A stretch of DNA of 64,000 bases, taken from positions 4,449,141 to 4,513,140 of the forward strand of contig NZ_CP006568.1 in NCBI RefSeq assembly GCF_000517405.1, in the 5' to 3' direction. The notes under the pieces are model-generated. The model was not told the DNA's origin. It saw only the letters and a program-made list of their open reading frames with translations, and did not search any database. Both the position numbers and the translations under genes were made by a program. Source of the stretch: Candidatus Sodalis pierantonius str. SOPE. GTDB taxonomy: Bacteria > Pseudomonadota > Gammaproteobacteria > Enterobacterales > Enterobacteriaceae. Positions 8,210 to 18,779 of the stretch are shown one piece after another (within the stretch, counting starts at the first letter, position 1; each line of letters begins with the position of its first letter).

Positions 8210-10279
8210 ATGACGCAACACACTTTTCTGGTGGAAATCGGCACGGAAGAGCTGCCGCCAAAGGCGCTGCGCGCTTTGGCTAGGGCCTTCGCCGCCCAAA
8301 TTAGCGGTGAACTTGATGCGGCCAGCGTTCGCCACGGCGAGGTGAGCTGGTTTGCCGCGCCGCGCCGACTGGCGGTCAAGGTCGCCGAACTTGACGGCGC
8401 CCAGGCAGATAGCGACGTTGAGAAGCGCGGCCCCGCCGTCGCCCAGGCGTTCGACGCCGACGGCAACCCGACGAAAGCGGCCGAGGGCTGGGCGCGCGGC
8501 TGCGGCATTATGGTCAGCCAGGCCGAGCGTCTTGCGACCGAGAAAGGCGAATGGCTGGTTTACCGCGCCCGGGTAAAGGGGCAGCCTGTGCAGGCCCTGC
8601 TGTGCGATATGGTCAGCCGCGCGCTGGGTAAGCTGCCGATCCCGAAAATGATGCGCTGGGGCGACAATGAGACCCAATTCATTCGACCGGTGCATACGGT
8701 GACGATGCTGCTGGACGACAATGTGATACCGGGCAGAGTGCTTGGTATTGACGCCGATCGCCTTCTGCGCGGCCATCGCTTTATGGGCGAGCGGGAAATC
8801 AGCCTCGAACACGCGGACCAGTATGCGCAGGTACTGCTGGCGCGCGGCCGGGTAATGGCCGACTATTTGCAGCGTAAAGAAACGATTCGTCAAGACGCGG
8901 AAGCGGCGGCCAAACGGTTAGGCGGCGTGGCCGATCTGAGCGATAGCCTGCTGGAAGAGGTTACCTCGCTGGTGGAATGGCCGGTGGTGCTTACCGCCCG
9001 TTTTGAAGAGAAGTTCCTGGCGGTGCCGGCGGAAGCGCTGGTCTACACCATGAAAGGCGACCAAAAATACTTCCCGGTGTATGACGCCGCGGGCAATCTG
9101 ATGCCGCACTTCATCTTCGTCGCCAATATCGAGTCGAAAGATCCGCAGCAGATTATCGCCGGCAATGAAAAAGTCGTGCGCCCGCGGTTGGCGGATGCGG
9201 AATTCTTCTTCAATACCGACCGCAAACAGCGGTTGGAAGATCGCCTGCCGCGCCTGGATACGGTGCTGTTCCAAAAGCAGCTTGGTACCCTGCGCGATAA
9301 AAGCGATCGCATCGAAGCCCTGGCGGCCTGGATAGCCGCCCGAATTGGCGCGGATGTGCCGCAGGCGGCGCGTGCCGGCCTGTTGTCCAAATGCGATCTG
9401 ATGACCAATATGGTGTTTGAGTTTACCGACACCCAGGGCGTGATGGGCATGCATTACGCCCGCCATGACGGCGAGCCGGAAGCGGTGGCGCTGGCGCAAA
9501 AAGAGCAATATCAGCCGCGGTTCGCCGGCGATGCGCTGCCCACGACGCTGGTGTCCTGCGCGGTGGCCATCGCCGACAAGATGAACACGCTGGCCGGCAT
9601 TTTTGGTATCGGCCAGCATCCTAAAGGGGATAAAGATCCTTTCGCCCTGCGCCGCGCCGCCCTCGGCGTGCTGCGTATTATCGTGGAAAAACAGCTGCCC
9701 CTCGACCTACAGACGTTGACGGAAGAAGCGGCGCGCCTGTACGGCGAAAAGCTGACCAACGGCGCGGTGGTGGAGGAGGTTATCGACTTCATGCTCGGCC
9801 GTTTCCGCGCCTGGTATCAAGAGCAGGGACACAGCGTCGACACCATTCAGGCGGTACTGGTGCGTCGCCCGACCCGCCCGGCGAATTTCGACTCCCGGGT
9901 GCGCGCGGTGAGCTATTTCCGCACCCTGGAGGAAGCCGCGGCGCTGGCGGCGGCCAATAAGCGGGTATCAAACATTTTGGCCAAAGCCGACGATCCGGTC
10001 CACGCGAGTCTGCAGGCCTCGTTACTTAAGGATCCGGCCGAAATCACGCTGGCGACCCATTTGGTGGTGCTACGCGAAAAGCTGCAGCCGATGTTCGAGG
10101 CCGGACGCTATCAGGACGCGCTGGTGGAGCTGGCGGCGCTGCGTGAGCCGGTGGATGCCTTCTTTGATAGCGTCATGGTGATGGCGGAGGATAATCAGGT
10201 GCGGGTGAATCGCCTGACGTTGCTGTCGCAGCTGCGCGAACTGTTCTTGCAGGTCGCGGATATTTCGCTGCTGCAATAG
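8210..10279 (+). CDS. glyS: Glycine-tRNA ligase beta subunit GlyS
   Basis: A 689-residue protein, the same length as E. coli GlyS. The start MTQHTFLVEIGTEELPPKAL and the RWGDNETQFIRPVHTV, PVVLTARFEEKFLAVPAEAL and VRPRLADAEFFFNTDRK blocks identify it. The middle part is an HD-like domain (YARHDGEPEAVA), and the C-terminal third is a DALR-type anticodon-binding domain (RVNRLTLLSQLREL). It binds tRNA-Gly and completes the glycyl-tRNA synthetase with GlyQ. The Shine-Dalgarno GAGG lies in the 9-base gap after glyQ. Intact. Confidence 0.97.
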   Translation: MTQHTFLVEIGTEELPPKALRALARAFAAQISGELDAASVRHGEVSWFAAPRRLAVKVAELDGAQADSDVEKRGPAVAQAFDADGNPTKAAEGWARGCGIMVSQAERLATEKGEWLVYRARVKGQPVQALLCDMVSRALGKLPIPKMMRWGDNETQFIRPVHTVTMLLDDNVIPGRVLGIDADRLLRGHRFMGEREISLEHADQYAQVLLARGRVMADYLQRKETIRQDAEAAAKRLGGVADLSDSLLEEVTSLVEWPVVLTARFEEKFLAVPAEALVYTMKGDQKYFPVYDAAGNLMPHFIFVANIESKDPQQIIAGNEKVVRPRLADAEFFFNTDRKQRLEDRLPRLDTVLFQKQLGTLRDKSDRIEALAAWIAARIGADVPQAARAGLLSKCDLMTNMVFEFTDTQGVMGMHYARHDGEPEAVALAQKEQYQPRFAGDALPTTLVSCAVAIADKMNTLAGIFGIGQHPKGDKDPFALRRAALGVLRIIVEKQLPLDLQTLTEEAARLYGEKLTNGAVVEEVIDFMLGRFRAWYQEQGHSVDTIQAVLVRRPTRPANFDSRVRAVSYFRTLEEAAALAAANKRVSNILAKADDPVHASLQASLLKDPAEITLATHLVVLREKLQPMFEAGRYQDALVELAALREPVDAFFDSVMVMAEDNQVRVNRLTLLSQLRELFLQVADISLLQ

Positions 10280-10297
10280 GCCGCGTGTTGCCGCCGG

Positions 10298-10335
10298 CTC
10301 GGCGCCCGACAGAGGGCGCCGAGTCCGCGGTTTTT
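10298..10335 (+). terminator. Probable terminator of glyQS
   Basis: CTCGGCGCCC (10298-10307) and GGGCGCCGAG (10314-10323) form a perfect 10-bp G+C-rich stem with a 6-base loop. A T-run (10331-10335) follows after seven bases, farther than in a textbook terminator. Confidence 0.6.
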
Positions 10336-10434
10336 GCCCGTCGCGAAACTGCACTATCATTGTTACTGAGTCAGGGAAGGCGAAGTGAATACCTAAACCG
10401 GGAAAATGAGTTTTCATTTACAGGAGTAAAGGTT

Positions 10435-11108
10435 ATGACTTTAAGGGAGCGCATGGGCCTCTATCGACCGCTGCTGGCAATGCTGGTTTTGTTGCTTGGC
10501 GTCTTTCAACTGACCGGCGGCGGCGATAAAGAGCCGGAGCAGCGGCAAGCCTTTATACAATTCTTGCAAAATACGGTTTTGCCGGGCCGGGCGGTGAACG
10601 GATCCCCACGCTGAGCGCGGCGCAAAAGGAGCAGTTTGGCCCTTACGCCAATGACTACCAGATTTTGCAAACCTTTAGCGATAAATTCCTCAGCTCGGTT
10701 AACGGCTCGCTGGTACAGGTGCTCGATGAAATAAGCCAAATTCGCGTGCCGCAGGATTACGTGTCCCATCGGCAGACGCTTGCGCAGGCCGGCGGCGCGC
10801 TTAATATGCTGGCTCCCGATCTGGCGCGTGCCAAAAAACAGGCGGACGATGGCCGCGCCGCGCTTAAGCAACCGGAAGATTTGCAAAAGGTTTACAACCA
10901 GGCGTACGACAAGCTGGTGACAGGGCCGATACAGAAAGTCACTCCCGTGATCGGCGCCGCCTCCTCTCTGGCGGAGCAGCTGGTCCACGTGGGGGATTTT
11001 CTCGCCATGCAGACGGGACAGGGGCAGCCCAGCTATGAGGGGGGATCGGTAAGCTTCCCCACGCAGCTGCTACAGGCGCAAAACAGCGCAGGCGAGCTGC
11101 TGCCCTGA
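10435..11108 (+). pseudogene. yiaF: YiaF-like DUF3053 protein, frameshifted
   Basis: MTLRERMGLYRPLLAMLVLL starts at 10435 after an AGGAG site. The first frame (GDKEPEQRQAFIQFLQNTV) stops at 10614; the second frame resumes PTLSAAQKEQFGPYANDY and IRVPQDYVSHRQTL and ends at 11108. These blocks match the DUF3053 family (E. coli YiaF), whose members are usually small lipoproteins of unknown function. The frameshift lies near 10585-10600. The lipobox cysteine expected before the GDKE motif is Gly here, and the C-terminus is about 30 residues short of E. coli YiaF, so the gene is degraded at three points. Confidence 0.75.
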
Positions 11109-11384
11109 GGGCGCGGACCATGTGCCACCGCCCTTGGCCAGCTGTTGCCGGACGGGCGCACGGTTGGCCTTCGTCTTGCCGGCGGGTGCAAGACGAAGGC
11201 AACCGCAACCGCGCCGGCGTAGTTCGTTGGCGCTAGTCGCCCAGCGCGCGATGGTGGCGCATATTCCTCTTTTCTAACGGTAACTTTGTTACACCTTTCC
11301 CTGTTATTTTCACGGCATACCGCCGCGGCTGATGGCGCATAGTGCTAAGCTTCGCCGCCATAGGCGCTCCGCCAATAAGTTTTT

Positions 11385-11489
11385 TGTGATTTAAGTCACG
11401 TTTCTATTACAAATTCGCCGCCTTATGATGTGATGTATATCACCAAGATAGCCCTCTTTAGGGGGGATGTCCTCGTGATTAGCATCACA
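11385..11489 (+). promoter_or_regulatory. Three phased CRP sites upstream of mtlA
   Basis: TGTGA-N6-TCACG (11385-11400), TGTGA-N6-TCACC (11429-11444) and CGTGA-N6-TCACA (11474-11489) each match the CRP-cAMP consensus TGTGA-N6-TCACA. Their starts are 44 and 45 bases apart, about four helical turns each, so all three would face the same side of the DNA. A TTGACT hexamer follows at 11494, but I see no convincing -10 at the right distance. The E. coli mtl promoter is known for an unusual cluster of CRP sites. Confidence 0.85.
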
Positions 11490-11630
11490 ATAATTGACTT
11501 CGCTACGCTATCGCAAAAGAGCGTGGTAGAGTCGCGCTGCCAATAGTAATACCGGCGGATGATGCAACACTGCCGCAACAAATTTCACGCGCTCTTATTG
11601 TATAGCGCGTCTCAATAGGGGTGAGTTTTT

Positions 11631-13557
11631 ATGTCTTCTTCGGATATAAAGGTCAGAGTGCAGAACTTTGGCCGCTTCCTGAGCAATATGGTGATGCCCA
11701 ATATTGGCGCCTTTATCGCCTGGGGCATTATCACCGCGCTGTTTATTCCTACAGGCTGGACGCCAAACACGACGTTAGCCAAACTGGTCGCGCCAATGAT
11801 CACCTACCTGCTACCGTTGCTGATTGGCTATACCGGCGGTAGGATGGTAAGGGGCGAGCGCGGTGGCGTCGTCGGCGCAATTACCACGATGGGGGTGATC
11901 GCCGGCGCCGATATGTCGATGTTCCTCGACTCGATGATTGCCGGTCCTCTGGGCAGCTGGGCTATCAAACGCTTCGACCGCCTTGTCGACGGTAAAATCA
12001 AAAGCGGCTTCGAGATGCTGGTGAACAACTTCTCGGCCGGTATTATCGGTATGTTGCTGGCGATTTTGGCCTTCCTGGCCATTGGTCCGCTGGTTGAAAT
12101 GTTGTCAAAAGACCTGGCGGCCGGCGTTCACCTGATGGTGACCTATAACATGCTGCCGCTGACCTCCATCTTCGTCGAGCCGGCAAAAATCCTGTTCCTG
12201 AATAATACCATCAACCACGGCATCTTCTCGCCGCTGGGTATTCAGCAGGCAACGGAGACCGGCAAATCAATATTCTTCCTGATTGAAGCCAACCCCGGCC
12301 CGGGCATGGGCGTGCTGATGGCGTATATGCTGTTTGGCCGCGGTAACGCCAAGCAATCCGCCGGCGGCGCCGCCATCATCCATTTCCTGGGCGGTATTCA
12401 CGAAATTTACTTCCCCTATGTGCTGATGAACCCGCGTTTACTGATTGCGGTGATTCTCGGCGGCATGACCGGCGTTTTCACGCTGAATCTGCTGGGCGGC
12501 GGTCTGGTTTCACCGGCGTCTCCCGGCTCCATTCTGGCCGTGCTGGCCATGACCCCCAAAGGCACCTATTTCACTAACCTGGCCGCCATCGTTGCCGCTT
12601 TCGCCGTCTCGTTCGTCATCTCTTCGATTCTGCTTAAGAGTTCACGCGCAACCGGCGATGAAGATAATCTCGCCGAGGCATCACGCCGCGTGCAGGATAT
12701 GAAAGCCCAGTCGAAAGGCGTCGCCGCCCCCGTTAACACGGGCGCCACGGGTGATTTGAGCTCGGTGCGTAAAATTATCGTGGCCTGTACGCCGGTATGG
12801 GGTCGAGCGTGATGGGCGCTGGCGTGTTGCGTAAAAAGGTGAACGAGGCCGGGCTGAAGAACATCAGCGTGACCAACAGCGCCATCAATAATCTTCCCGA
12901 TGATGTGGATTTGGTGATAACCCATCGCGACCTGACCGAGCGCGCGATGCGTCATGCGCCGCAGGCGCAGCATATTTCGCTGAATAACTTTCTCGACAGC
13001 CAGCTTTACAGCGATTTGACCGCGCGTCTGGTAGCGGTACAGAAAAGCGGGGATAATCAGCAAAGAGTTATGACCACGCTGGACGACAGCTTCGAGGACA
13101 GCGAACAAAACCTGTTCCGCCTCACCGCCGACAACGTTTTTCTCGGTCAACACGCGGATCATATAAAGAGCAAGCGATCCGTTTCGCCGGCGAGCAGTTG
13201 GTCAAAGGCGGTTATGTCCAGCCCGAATATGTACAGGCAATGCTGGATCGCGAAAAACTGACTTCGACTTACCTGGGTGAGTCCATCGCGGTGCCACATG
13301 GCACGATCGAGGCGAAGGACCGCGTTCTGCGTACCGGCGTCGTGTTCTGCCAGTACCCTGACGGCGTACTCTTTGGTGATGAGGAAGACGATATCGCCCG
13401 GTTGGTGATAGGTATTGCCGCGCGCAATAACGAGCATATTCAGGTCATCACCAGTTTAACCAATGCACTAGATGATGACGCAGTGATCGCGCGTTTAAGC
13501 CAAACCACCGATGTGCAGGAAGTCCTGGAACTGCTGGCGAGCGCTAAAGCGTCCTGA
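11631..13557 (+). pseudogene. mtlA: Mannitol-specific PTS enzyme IICBA MtlA, frameshifted
   Basis: The membrane-embedded IIC domain (residues 1-345: MSSSDIKVRVQNFGRFLSNM, GGIHEIYFPYVLMNPRLLIA) is intact. In the IIB domain the active-site stretch reads VRKIIVAC followed by frame loss: TGT then ACGCC, where TGTGACGCC is expected, so one G is missing at 12788/12789 just after the phosphorylated Cys. The next frame continues GSSVMGAGVLRKKV to about 13165, where a second indel occurs. The third frame encodes the IIA domain (VPHGTIEAKD holds the phospho-His) to the stop at 13557. Total length matches the 637-residue family. The permease would end just after the IIB cysteine, so mannitol phosphorylation should be lost. 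Confidence 0.95.
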
Positions 13558-13593
13558 CCAGGCACGGGGGCGGGTCACTCTGCGCAAGAAACG

Positions 13594-13619
13594 AGGGGGC
13601 CTGCCATGGCCCCTTTTTT
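13594..13619 (+). terminator. Hairpin plus T-run between mtlA and mtlD
   Basis: GGGGCC (13596-13601) pairs with GGCCCC (13608-13613) across a 6-base loop, followed directly by six T. It could attenuate mtlD expression relative to mtlA or end the mtlA message. Confidence 0.75.
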
Positions 13620-13656
13620 GCTTAGATTTTTGCTGAGATAATTTAAGGTTAACGTT

Positions 13657-14805
13657 ATGAAAGAATTACATTTCGGAGCAGGTAATATCGGCCGCGGGTT
13701 TATCGGTAAACTGTTGGCCGATGCCGGTGTAGAGGTTGTTTTCGCCGATGTGAACCAGCAGGTTCTTGATGCGCTTAATCAGCGCCACCAATACCCGGTG
13801 CGGGTGGTGGGCGAACAGGCGCAGGTAGAGACCGTAAGCGGGGTCAGCGCGGTTCACAGCGGCAGCGACGAGGTCGTGGCGCTGATCTCCAGCGTGGATT
13901 TGATCACCACCGCGGTGGGCCCGCAGATTCTTGAGCGCATCGCGCCGGCCGTTGCACGCGGACTGGTTAAGCGGCACGATGGCGGCAACACCCAGCCGCT
14001 GAACATCATCGCCTGCGAAAATATGGTGCGCGGCACCAGCCAGCTCAAACAGCACGTACTTAACGCGCTGGAGCCGCAATTTCATGCCTGGGTAGAGCAG
14101 CAGGTGGGTTTTGTCGATTCCGCCGTGGACCGTATTGTGCCGCCGGCGGAAGCGGGCAGTGACGATCCGTTAGCGGTGACGGTCGAAAGCTTCAGCGAGT
14201 GGATTGTGGATAAAACCCAGTTCAAAGGCGTCCCGCCCACCCTCGCCGGGATGGAACTGACCGACAATTTAATGGCGTTTGTTGAACGCAAGCTGTTTAC
14301 GCTTAATACCGGCCACGCCATCACCGCTTATCTGGGCCAGCTCGCCGGCCACCAGACCATCCGCGATGCTATTCTCGATCCGGCCGTACGCCAGGTAGTC
14401 AAAGGCGCGATGGAGGAGAGCGGGGCAGTACTCATCAATCGTTATGGCTTCGATGCGCAAAAGCATGCTGCTTATATCAACAAAATTTTGCAGCGCTTCG
14501 AGAACCCCTATCTGCACGACGACGTAGAACGCGTGGGCCGGCAGCCGTTGCGTAAGCTTGGCGAAGGCGATCGGTTAATTAAACCTCTGCGCGGGACGTT
14601 GGAGTACGGCCTTGGCCATGCCAATCTGGTCAAAGGCATCGCCGCCGCCATGCACTATCGCAGCGATCAGGACCCGCAGGCCAAAGAGTGGGCGGCATTG
14701 CTGGCAGACGTTGGCGCTGCGGCGGCGTTGGCCAAAGTCTCTGGCCTTGATGAAGAAAGTGAAGTTGTCGCGCAAGTGGTGAATGCCTATAACGCCATGC
14801 AGTAA
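13657..14805 (+). CDS. mtlD: Mannitol-1-phosphate 5-dehydrogenase MtlD
   Basis: A 382-residue cytosolic enzyme that oxidises mannitol-1-phosphate to fructose-6-phosphate with NAD+, the same length as E. coli MtlD. The start MKELHFGAGNIGRGFIGKLL contains the NAD-binding GxGxxGRG loop; ACENMVRGT and KLFTLNTGHA carry the active-site region of polyol-specific long-chain dehydrogenases. The frame is intact, although the upstream permease MtlA is broken, so its substrate can no longer arise by the normal route. Confidence 0.96.
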   Translation: MKELHFGAGNIGRGFIGKLLADAGVEVVFADVNQQVLDALNQRHQYPVRVVGEQAQVETVSGVSAVHSGSDEVVALISSVDLITTAVGPQILERIAPAVARGLVKRHDGGNTQPLNIIACENMVRGTSQLKQHVLNALEPQFHAWVEQQVGFVDSAVDRIVPPAEAGSDDPLAVTVESFSEWIVDKTQFKGVPPTLAGMELTDNLMAFVERKLFTLNTGHAITAYLGQLAGHQTIRDAILDPAVRQVVKGAMEESGAVLINRYGFDAQKHAAYINKILQRFENPYLHDDVERVGRQPLRKLGEGDRLIKPLRGTLEYGLGHANLVKGIAAAMHYRSDQDPQAKEWAALLADVGAAAALAKVSGLDEESEVVAQVVNAYNAMQ

Positions 14806-14824
14806 TCGACAGAACCGAGGGCGG

Positions 14825-15412
14825 ATGCGATGCCGCTCCCTGGCCCGCTACATGGTGTGCAACATGACGGAAAACACTCAGCTGCTGGAAAACAGCGTGC
14901 TCGAACGCCTGAATGCCGGGACCACGGTGCGGGAGTTTTTGCGGGCGGCGATTACGCTGCTGGCGGAAGCCGTGGCCATTCTGGTGACGCAGGTGTTCCG
15001 CAAGGATGGCTATGCGGTTAAATACGCCGTGGAGCCGTTACTGGTGGGCGCAGGTCCGCTGGCGGAGCTGTCGGTGCGTTTGAAATTGGTTTATGCGTTA
15101 GGGGTGATAAGCCGCCAGGAGTATGAAGACGCCGAACTGCTGATGGCGCTGCATGAGGAATTGCAGCAGGATCCGGGCGATTACCGCTTTACCGATGATG
15201 AAATTATGGGGCCGTTTGGCGAGCTGCATTGTGTCGCCGTGTTCCCGCCGTCGCCGCAGATCGCCCATGCGCCGGGAGATGAAGCGCTGGCGAAGATGCA
15301 ACGGCAGCGCTACCAGCAAATGGTGCGCTCGACGGTGGTCCTTTCCGCCACCGAATATCTGGTGCGGATCAGCGCTAAAAAAGCGTTCTCCGATCGGCTG
15401 CTGCTGAAATAA
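14825..15412 (+). CDS. mtlR: Mannitol operon repressor MtlR
   Basis: The core LERLNAGTTVREFLRAAITLL, VFRKDGYAVKYAVEPLL, SVRLKLVYALGVISRQEYED and FTDDEIMGPFGELHCVA is the MtlR family, which represses mtlADR. The start is uncertain. ATG 14825 has a GAGGG site five bases upstream and gives 195 residues; ATG 14852 and 14864 are alternatives, and the homologous part begins near 14864. It follows mtlD by 19 bases. C-terminal residues KKAFSDRLLLK extend slightly beyond E. coli MtlR. Intact. Confidence 0.88.
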   Translation: MRCRSLARYMVCNMTENTQLLENSVLERLNAGTTVREFLRAAITLLAEAVAILVTQVFRKDGYAVKYAVEPLLVGAGPLAELSVRLKLVYALGVISRQEYEDAELLMALHEELQQDPGDYRFTDDEIMGPFGELHCVAVFPPSPQIAHAPGDEALAKMQRQRYQQMVRSTVVLSATEYLVRISAKKAFSDRLLLK

Positions 15413-15524
15413 ACGCCGCGCGGGGGTTCGTGCGCCCGCGTTATCCGCCGAAAGGGCAGTGCTAAACCTACATACTTACACCTTCTTCCCGAGCGTGCGC
15501 GTTATTTGCTGGCGGCGCGCGGGC

Positions 15525-15551
15525 AAAAAAATCCCCGCCGTGGGCGGGGAT
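15525..15551 (-). terminator. Rho-independent terminator of sodA
   Basis: On the minus strand ATCCCCGCC (15551-15543) and GGCGGGGAT (15539-15531) form a 9-bp stem with a 3-base loop, followed by a run of T (15531-15525). It lies 45 bases after the sodA stop and also separates it from convergent mtlR. Confidence 0.88.
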
Positions 15552-15595
15552 GGGGCCGGCGTTATCCCGATGCTCGGGCGCGCGGCAGGGATAAA

Positions 15596-16213
<618 letters not shown>

Positions 16214-16330
16214 AACAATCTCTCCATTTCTAGTTGAACCGGCCCCCTTTAAAAGCATGTTAGGGTCGCGTAAGCAATCCGATCATTATAGTTAATTAAA
16301 CGTTTATCGGTTACTTTAAAAAGAACATGT

Positions 16331-17158
16331 TTAACTTATGTCTTCAACAATCCGCGTTGGATGGGTAAAGACCATAGCGCGCCCCGGTTTACTGAATCCC
16401 ATCAGCGTCAGGCCGCAGCGCTCGGCGACCTCTACCGCCAGCGAGGTGGCGGCGGAAACGGCGAACAGGATTTCTACCCCGCACATGGCCGCTTTCTGAA
16501 CCATTTCATAGCTGGCGCGGCTGGAAACCAGGACCGCCCCGGGCGTTTCACCCCGGCGCGCGCGCATGCCGAGCAGTTTATCCAGCGCCACGTGGCGACC
16601 GACGTCTTCGGCGCCATAGCTTAAATCCCCCTCCGGCGAGATCCAGGCCGCAGCATGAGTGTAGCCCGTGAGCCGGCCGATGGGCTGCACCTCTGGCAAT
16701 TGCGCCAACGCCCGATCCAACTGTGCCAAGGGCCAACGTTGCGTGAAGGGTAATGACAGCAGCGGCTTGCCGATTTCATCCAGTTGCTCCACGTCGCAGA
16801 TACCGCAACCGGTGCGCCCGGCCAGCGCTCGACGCGGCGCTTTCAAGGCCATAAAACGGCGGCTGGAAAGCTTGACCTGCACCTCTAGGCCCTAACGGGC
16901 AGGCACGATATCAATACCGTAAATATCCGTCGGCGAGGCGATTATGCCTTCGGATAACGAGAAGCCAAGGGCGAAAACGTCCAGTTCTTTCGGCGACGCC
17001 ATCATCACCACATGAGAGATGCCGTTATAGACCAGCGCGACCGGCACTTCCTCGGCCAGCCAGTCCGGCTCCGTTTGATGGAGCCGGCCGCGCCGGCGGA
17101 CGCTGGACTGGCAAATGCCCGGTTGGGCGTCATCGGCGTGAAAAGTGGCGTGTTTCAC
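16331..17158 (-). pseudogene. fdhD: FdhD, formate dehydrogenase sulfurtransferase, amber mutation
   Basis: MKHATFHADDAQPGICQ starts at 17158, and the frame runs to a TAG at 16892-16894 (residue 89). The same frame then continues GLEVQVKLSSRRFMALKAPR to the stop at 16331. GRTGCGICDVEQL carries the catalytic cysteine pair, and GHED-like YGAEDVGRHVALDKLLG and SSRASYEMVQKAAMCGVEI are family hallmarks. FdhD passes sulfur from IscS to the molybdenum cofactor of formate dehydrogenases. The only lesion is one nonsense codon, so this gene broke recently. No other indels are visible. Confidence 0.93.
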
Positions 17159-17339
17159 CAGGGGTTTCTCCCGTAATGTGGTAGGGCGCTATTATTCGCC
17201 GCTACGGCCAGCGATGCAAATTCTCGACCCAAGCGAGCGGGCACCATAATGTAAACAGTTTTCTTTTTTAGTCAGTTGCGTAATCCTCCGGCCGTTGCTA
17301 CGGTTAATGGAACATCATTGCGGATAAGAATTGAGGGCT

Positions 17340-17933
17340 ATGACCAGGCATTATTTCAAGATCGCGCTATTCCTTATGCTGTCGGCCGGCGGGCTGGCAG
17401 GCACGGCGGCGTCGGCGGCCGACAGCGGGACGGGCAACGCGTCCGCGCCGCCGGTCAACGGCATCGACGTCGCCGCGCTGAACGGCAAAGTGACGCTGCA
17501 AGTGCCGGGGGCTTTCGTTAATCAAACCCGCGAAGACACCACCTCGCAAAATCCCGGCGTGAAGATCCAGGTGTTCACCGACCGGCAGCGCCAGCAGGTG
17601 ATAGGGGTAAGCGAGGTGCCGACCGCGGCCGGCGATGCCAATGATACCAGCGCCGATGCCTTTAACAAGATGGCTCAGGGCAGCTTGTCCGGTCTGAAAA
17701 CCCAATATAAGGATGTGCAGAAAACCGGTCAAAGCACCGAAATCGTCGCTGGCCGTAAATTCCTGCGTCTGGATACCCGTCAATCGGTGGAAGGCAATGC
17801 CATGCTCGGTTCCACTATCACCACGCCGTATGCGGGTAATGTGCTAACCATTCAGGTGCTGACGCCAGCCAAAAATGAGGTGCAGCACAATCGGTTGGTG
17901 AAGCAAGTGCTGGGGACGGTGGCGTTTCATTAA
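17340..17933 (+). CDS. DcrB-like (DUF1795) periplasmic protein
   Basis: ATG 17340 (MTRHYFKIALFLM) lies four bases after GAGGG. It gives about 197 residues with a signal peptide (hydrophobic residues 6-25, cleavage likely after AASA, near residue 28). No lipobox Cys is seen, unlike E. coli DcrB. The remainder (VTLQVPGAFVNQTRED, VKIQVFTDRQRQQVIGV, GNVLTIQVLTPA, LVKQVLGTVAF) fits the DcrB/DUF1795 fold. DcrB is an envelope lipoprotein implicated in phage DNA entry and lipoprotein maturation. Function here is uncertain. Intact. Confidence 0.65.
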   Translation: MTRHYFKIALFLMLSAGGLAGTAASAADSGTGNASAPPVNGIDVAALNGKVTLQVPGAFVNQTREDTTSQNPGVKIQVFTDRQRQQVIGVSEVPTAAGDANDTSADAFNKMAQGSLSGLKTQYKDVQKTGQSTEIVAGRKFLRLDTRQSVEGNAMLGSTITTPYAGNVLTIQVLTPAKNEVQHNRLVKQVLGTVAFH

Positions 17934-18233
17934 CTCTGGTGTTGGGCCGACGACGGTGTTCCCCCTGCGCTCACCCGAGACAGCGCATAGGCACTCCGCG
18001 GTTGCATTCGCCGGGTGGCCTGTGCCGGCACCTTGCCGTCATTCACCCGGGGGCGCACGCCGGCATGATCCCTCGTGACCCTATCGACGCGCTAAGGTTA
18101 AATCTACTGGACGAGCCGCAAAGGCCGCTTTTATTCTGGTTAAAGATCGGGCGGGCAAGACCGCTTTTATTTCCCGTTGTTGCCCCCTTTGCGCCATACT
18201 GATTATTCCGTAACCGGCAACCGGAGGTGTATC
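17934..18233 (+). other. Intergenic region without a recognisable gene
   Basis: About 300 bases between the DcrB-like gene and yibF. I see no open frame with recognisable content. GGAGG at 18222-18226 serves yibF. Confidence 0.5.
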
Positions 18234-18779
18234 ATGAAACTCATCGGCAGCTATTCCTGTCCCTTTGTGCGCAAAATTTCGGTAATTCTGCTTGAGAAAA
18301 ACTTGCCGTTTACATTGGTTCACGCGGTGGATAATACGCTATCCACCGAGATAAATCCGCTAGGCAGTGCACCGGTATTGATTGACGCGCAAGGTGAAAG
18401 TCACAGCCACCCCTCGCTGATTGCCGAGTATCTGGAATGGCTACAGCCCGAACCGGCACTTCTGCCGGCCGACGCCCGTGATGCCCTAAGGGTGAAGGAG
18501 TGGGCGGCGCTGGCCGATGGCGTCACGTCGGCGGCGCTGGAGCAGGGGGCGGCGGAAGGCCGCTGGCTGAACGCATCCATGCTGTCGGTGGCGGATGTGG
18601 CCGTCGCCTGCATGCTGGGTTTTATCAACGTCCGGCGCCTGATGCCCAACTGGTGCGTTGCCCATCCTGCGCTGGTGGCCATGGCCGACCGGCTCTTCAG
18701 CCGTGAGAGTTTCGCTCGAACTCTGCCGCCGGCGACGGCCGGATTGTATAGCGATGAAACCATCGCCGCCAGAGTGTGA
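18234..18779 (+). CDS. yibF: Glutathione S-transferase-like YibF, internally shortened
   Basis: MKLIGSYSCPFVRKISVILLE at 18234, after GGAGG, is the thioredoxin-fold N-domain of YibF, including the S/T-x-x-P-F-x-R-K motif that contacts glutathione. The C-terminal helical part VADVAVACMLGFINVRRLMP and LFSRESFARTLPP also matches. The product has 181 residues against about 202 for E. coli YibF: roughly 30 residues of the central helices between LADGVTSAALEQ and EGRWLNASML are missing, in frame. The reading frame is open, but the deletion removes part of the substrate-site helices, so activity is doubtful. Confidence 0.78.
   Translation: MKLIGSYSCPFVRKISVILLEKNLPFTLVHAVDNTLSTEINPLGSAPVLIDAQGESHSHPSLIAEYLEWLQPEPALLPADARDALRVKEWAALADGVTSAALEQGAAEGRWLNASMLSVADVAVACMLGFINVRRLMPNWCVAHPALVAMADRLFSRESFARTLPPATAGLYSDETIAARV

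Noticed and set aside
8153..9619. Long minus-strand frames opposite glyS
   Set aside because: High G+C third positions of glyS leave the complement open. No motif, start site or conserved domain supports them.
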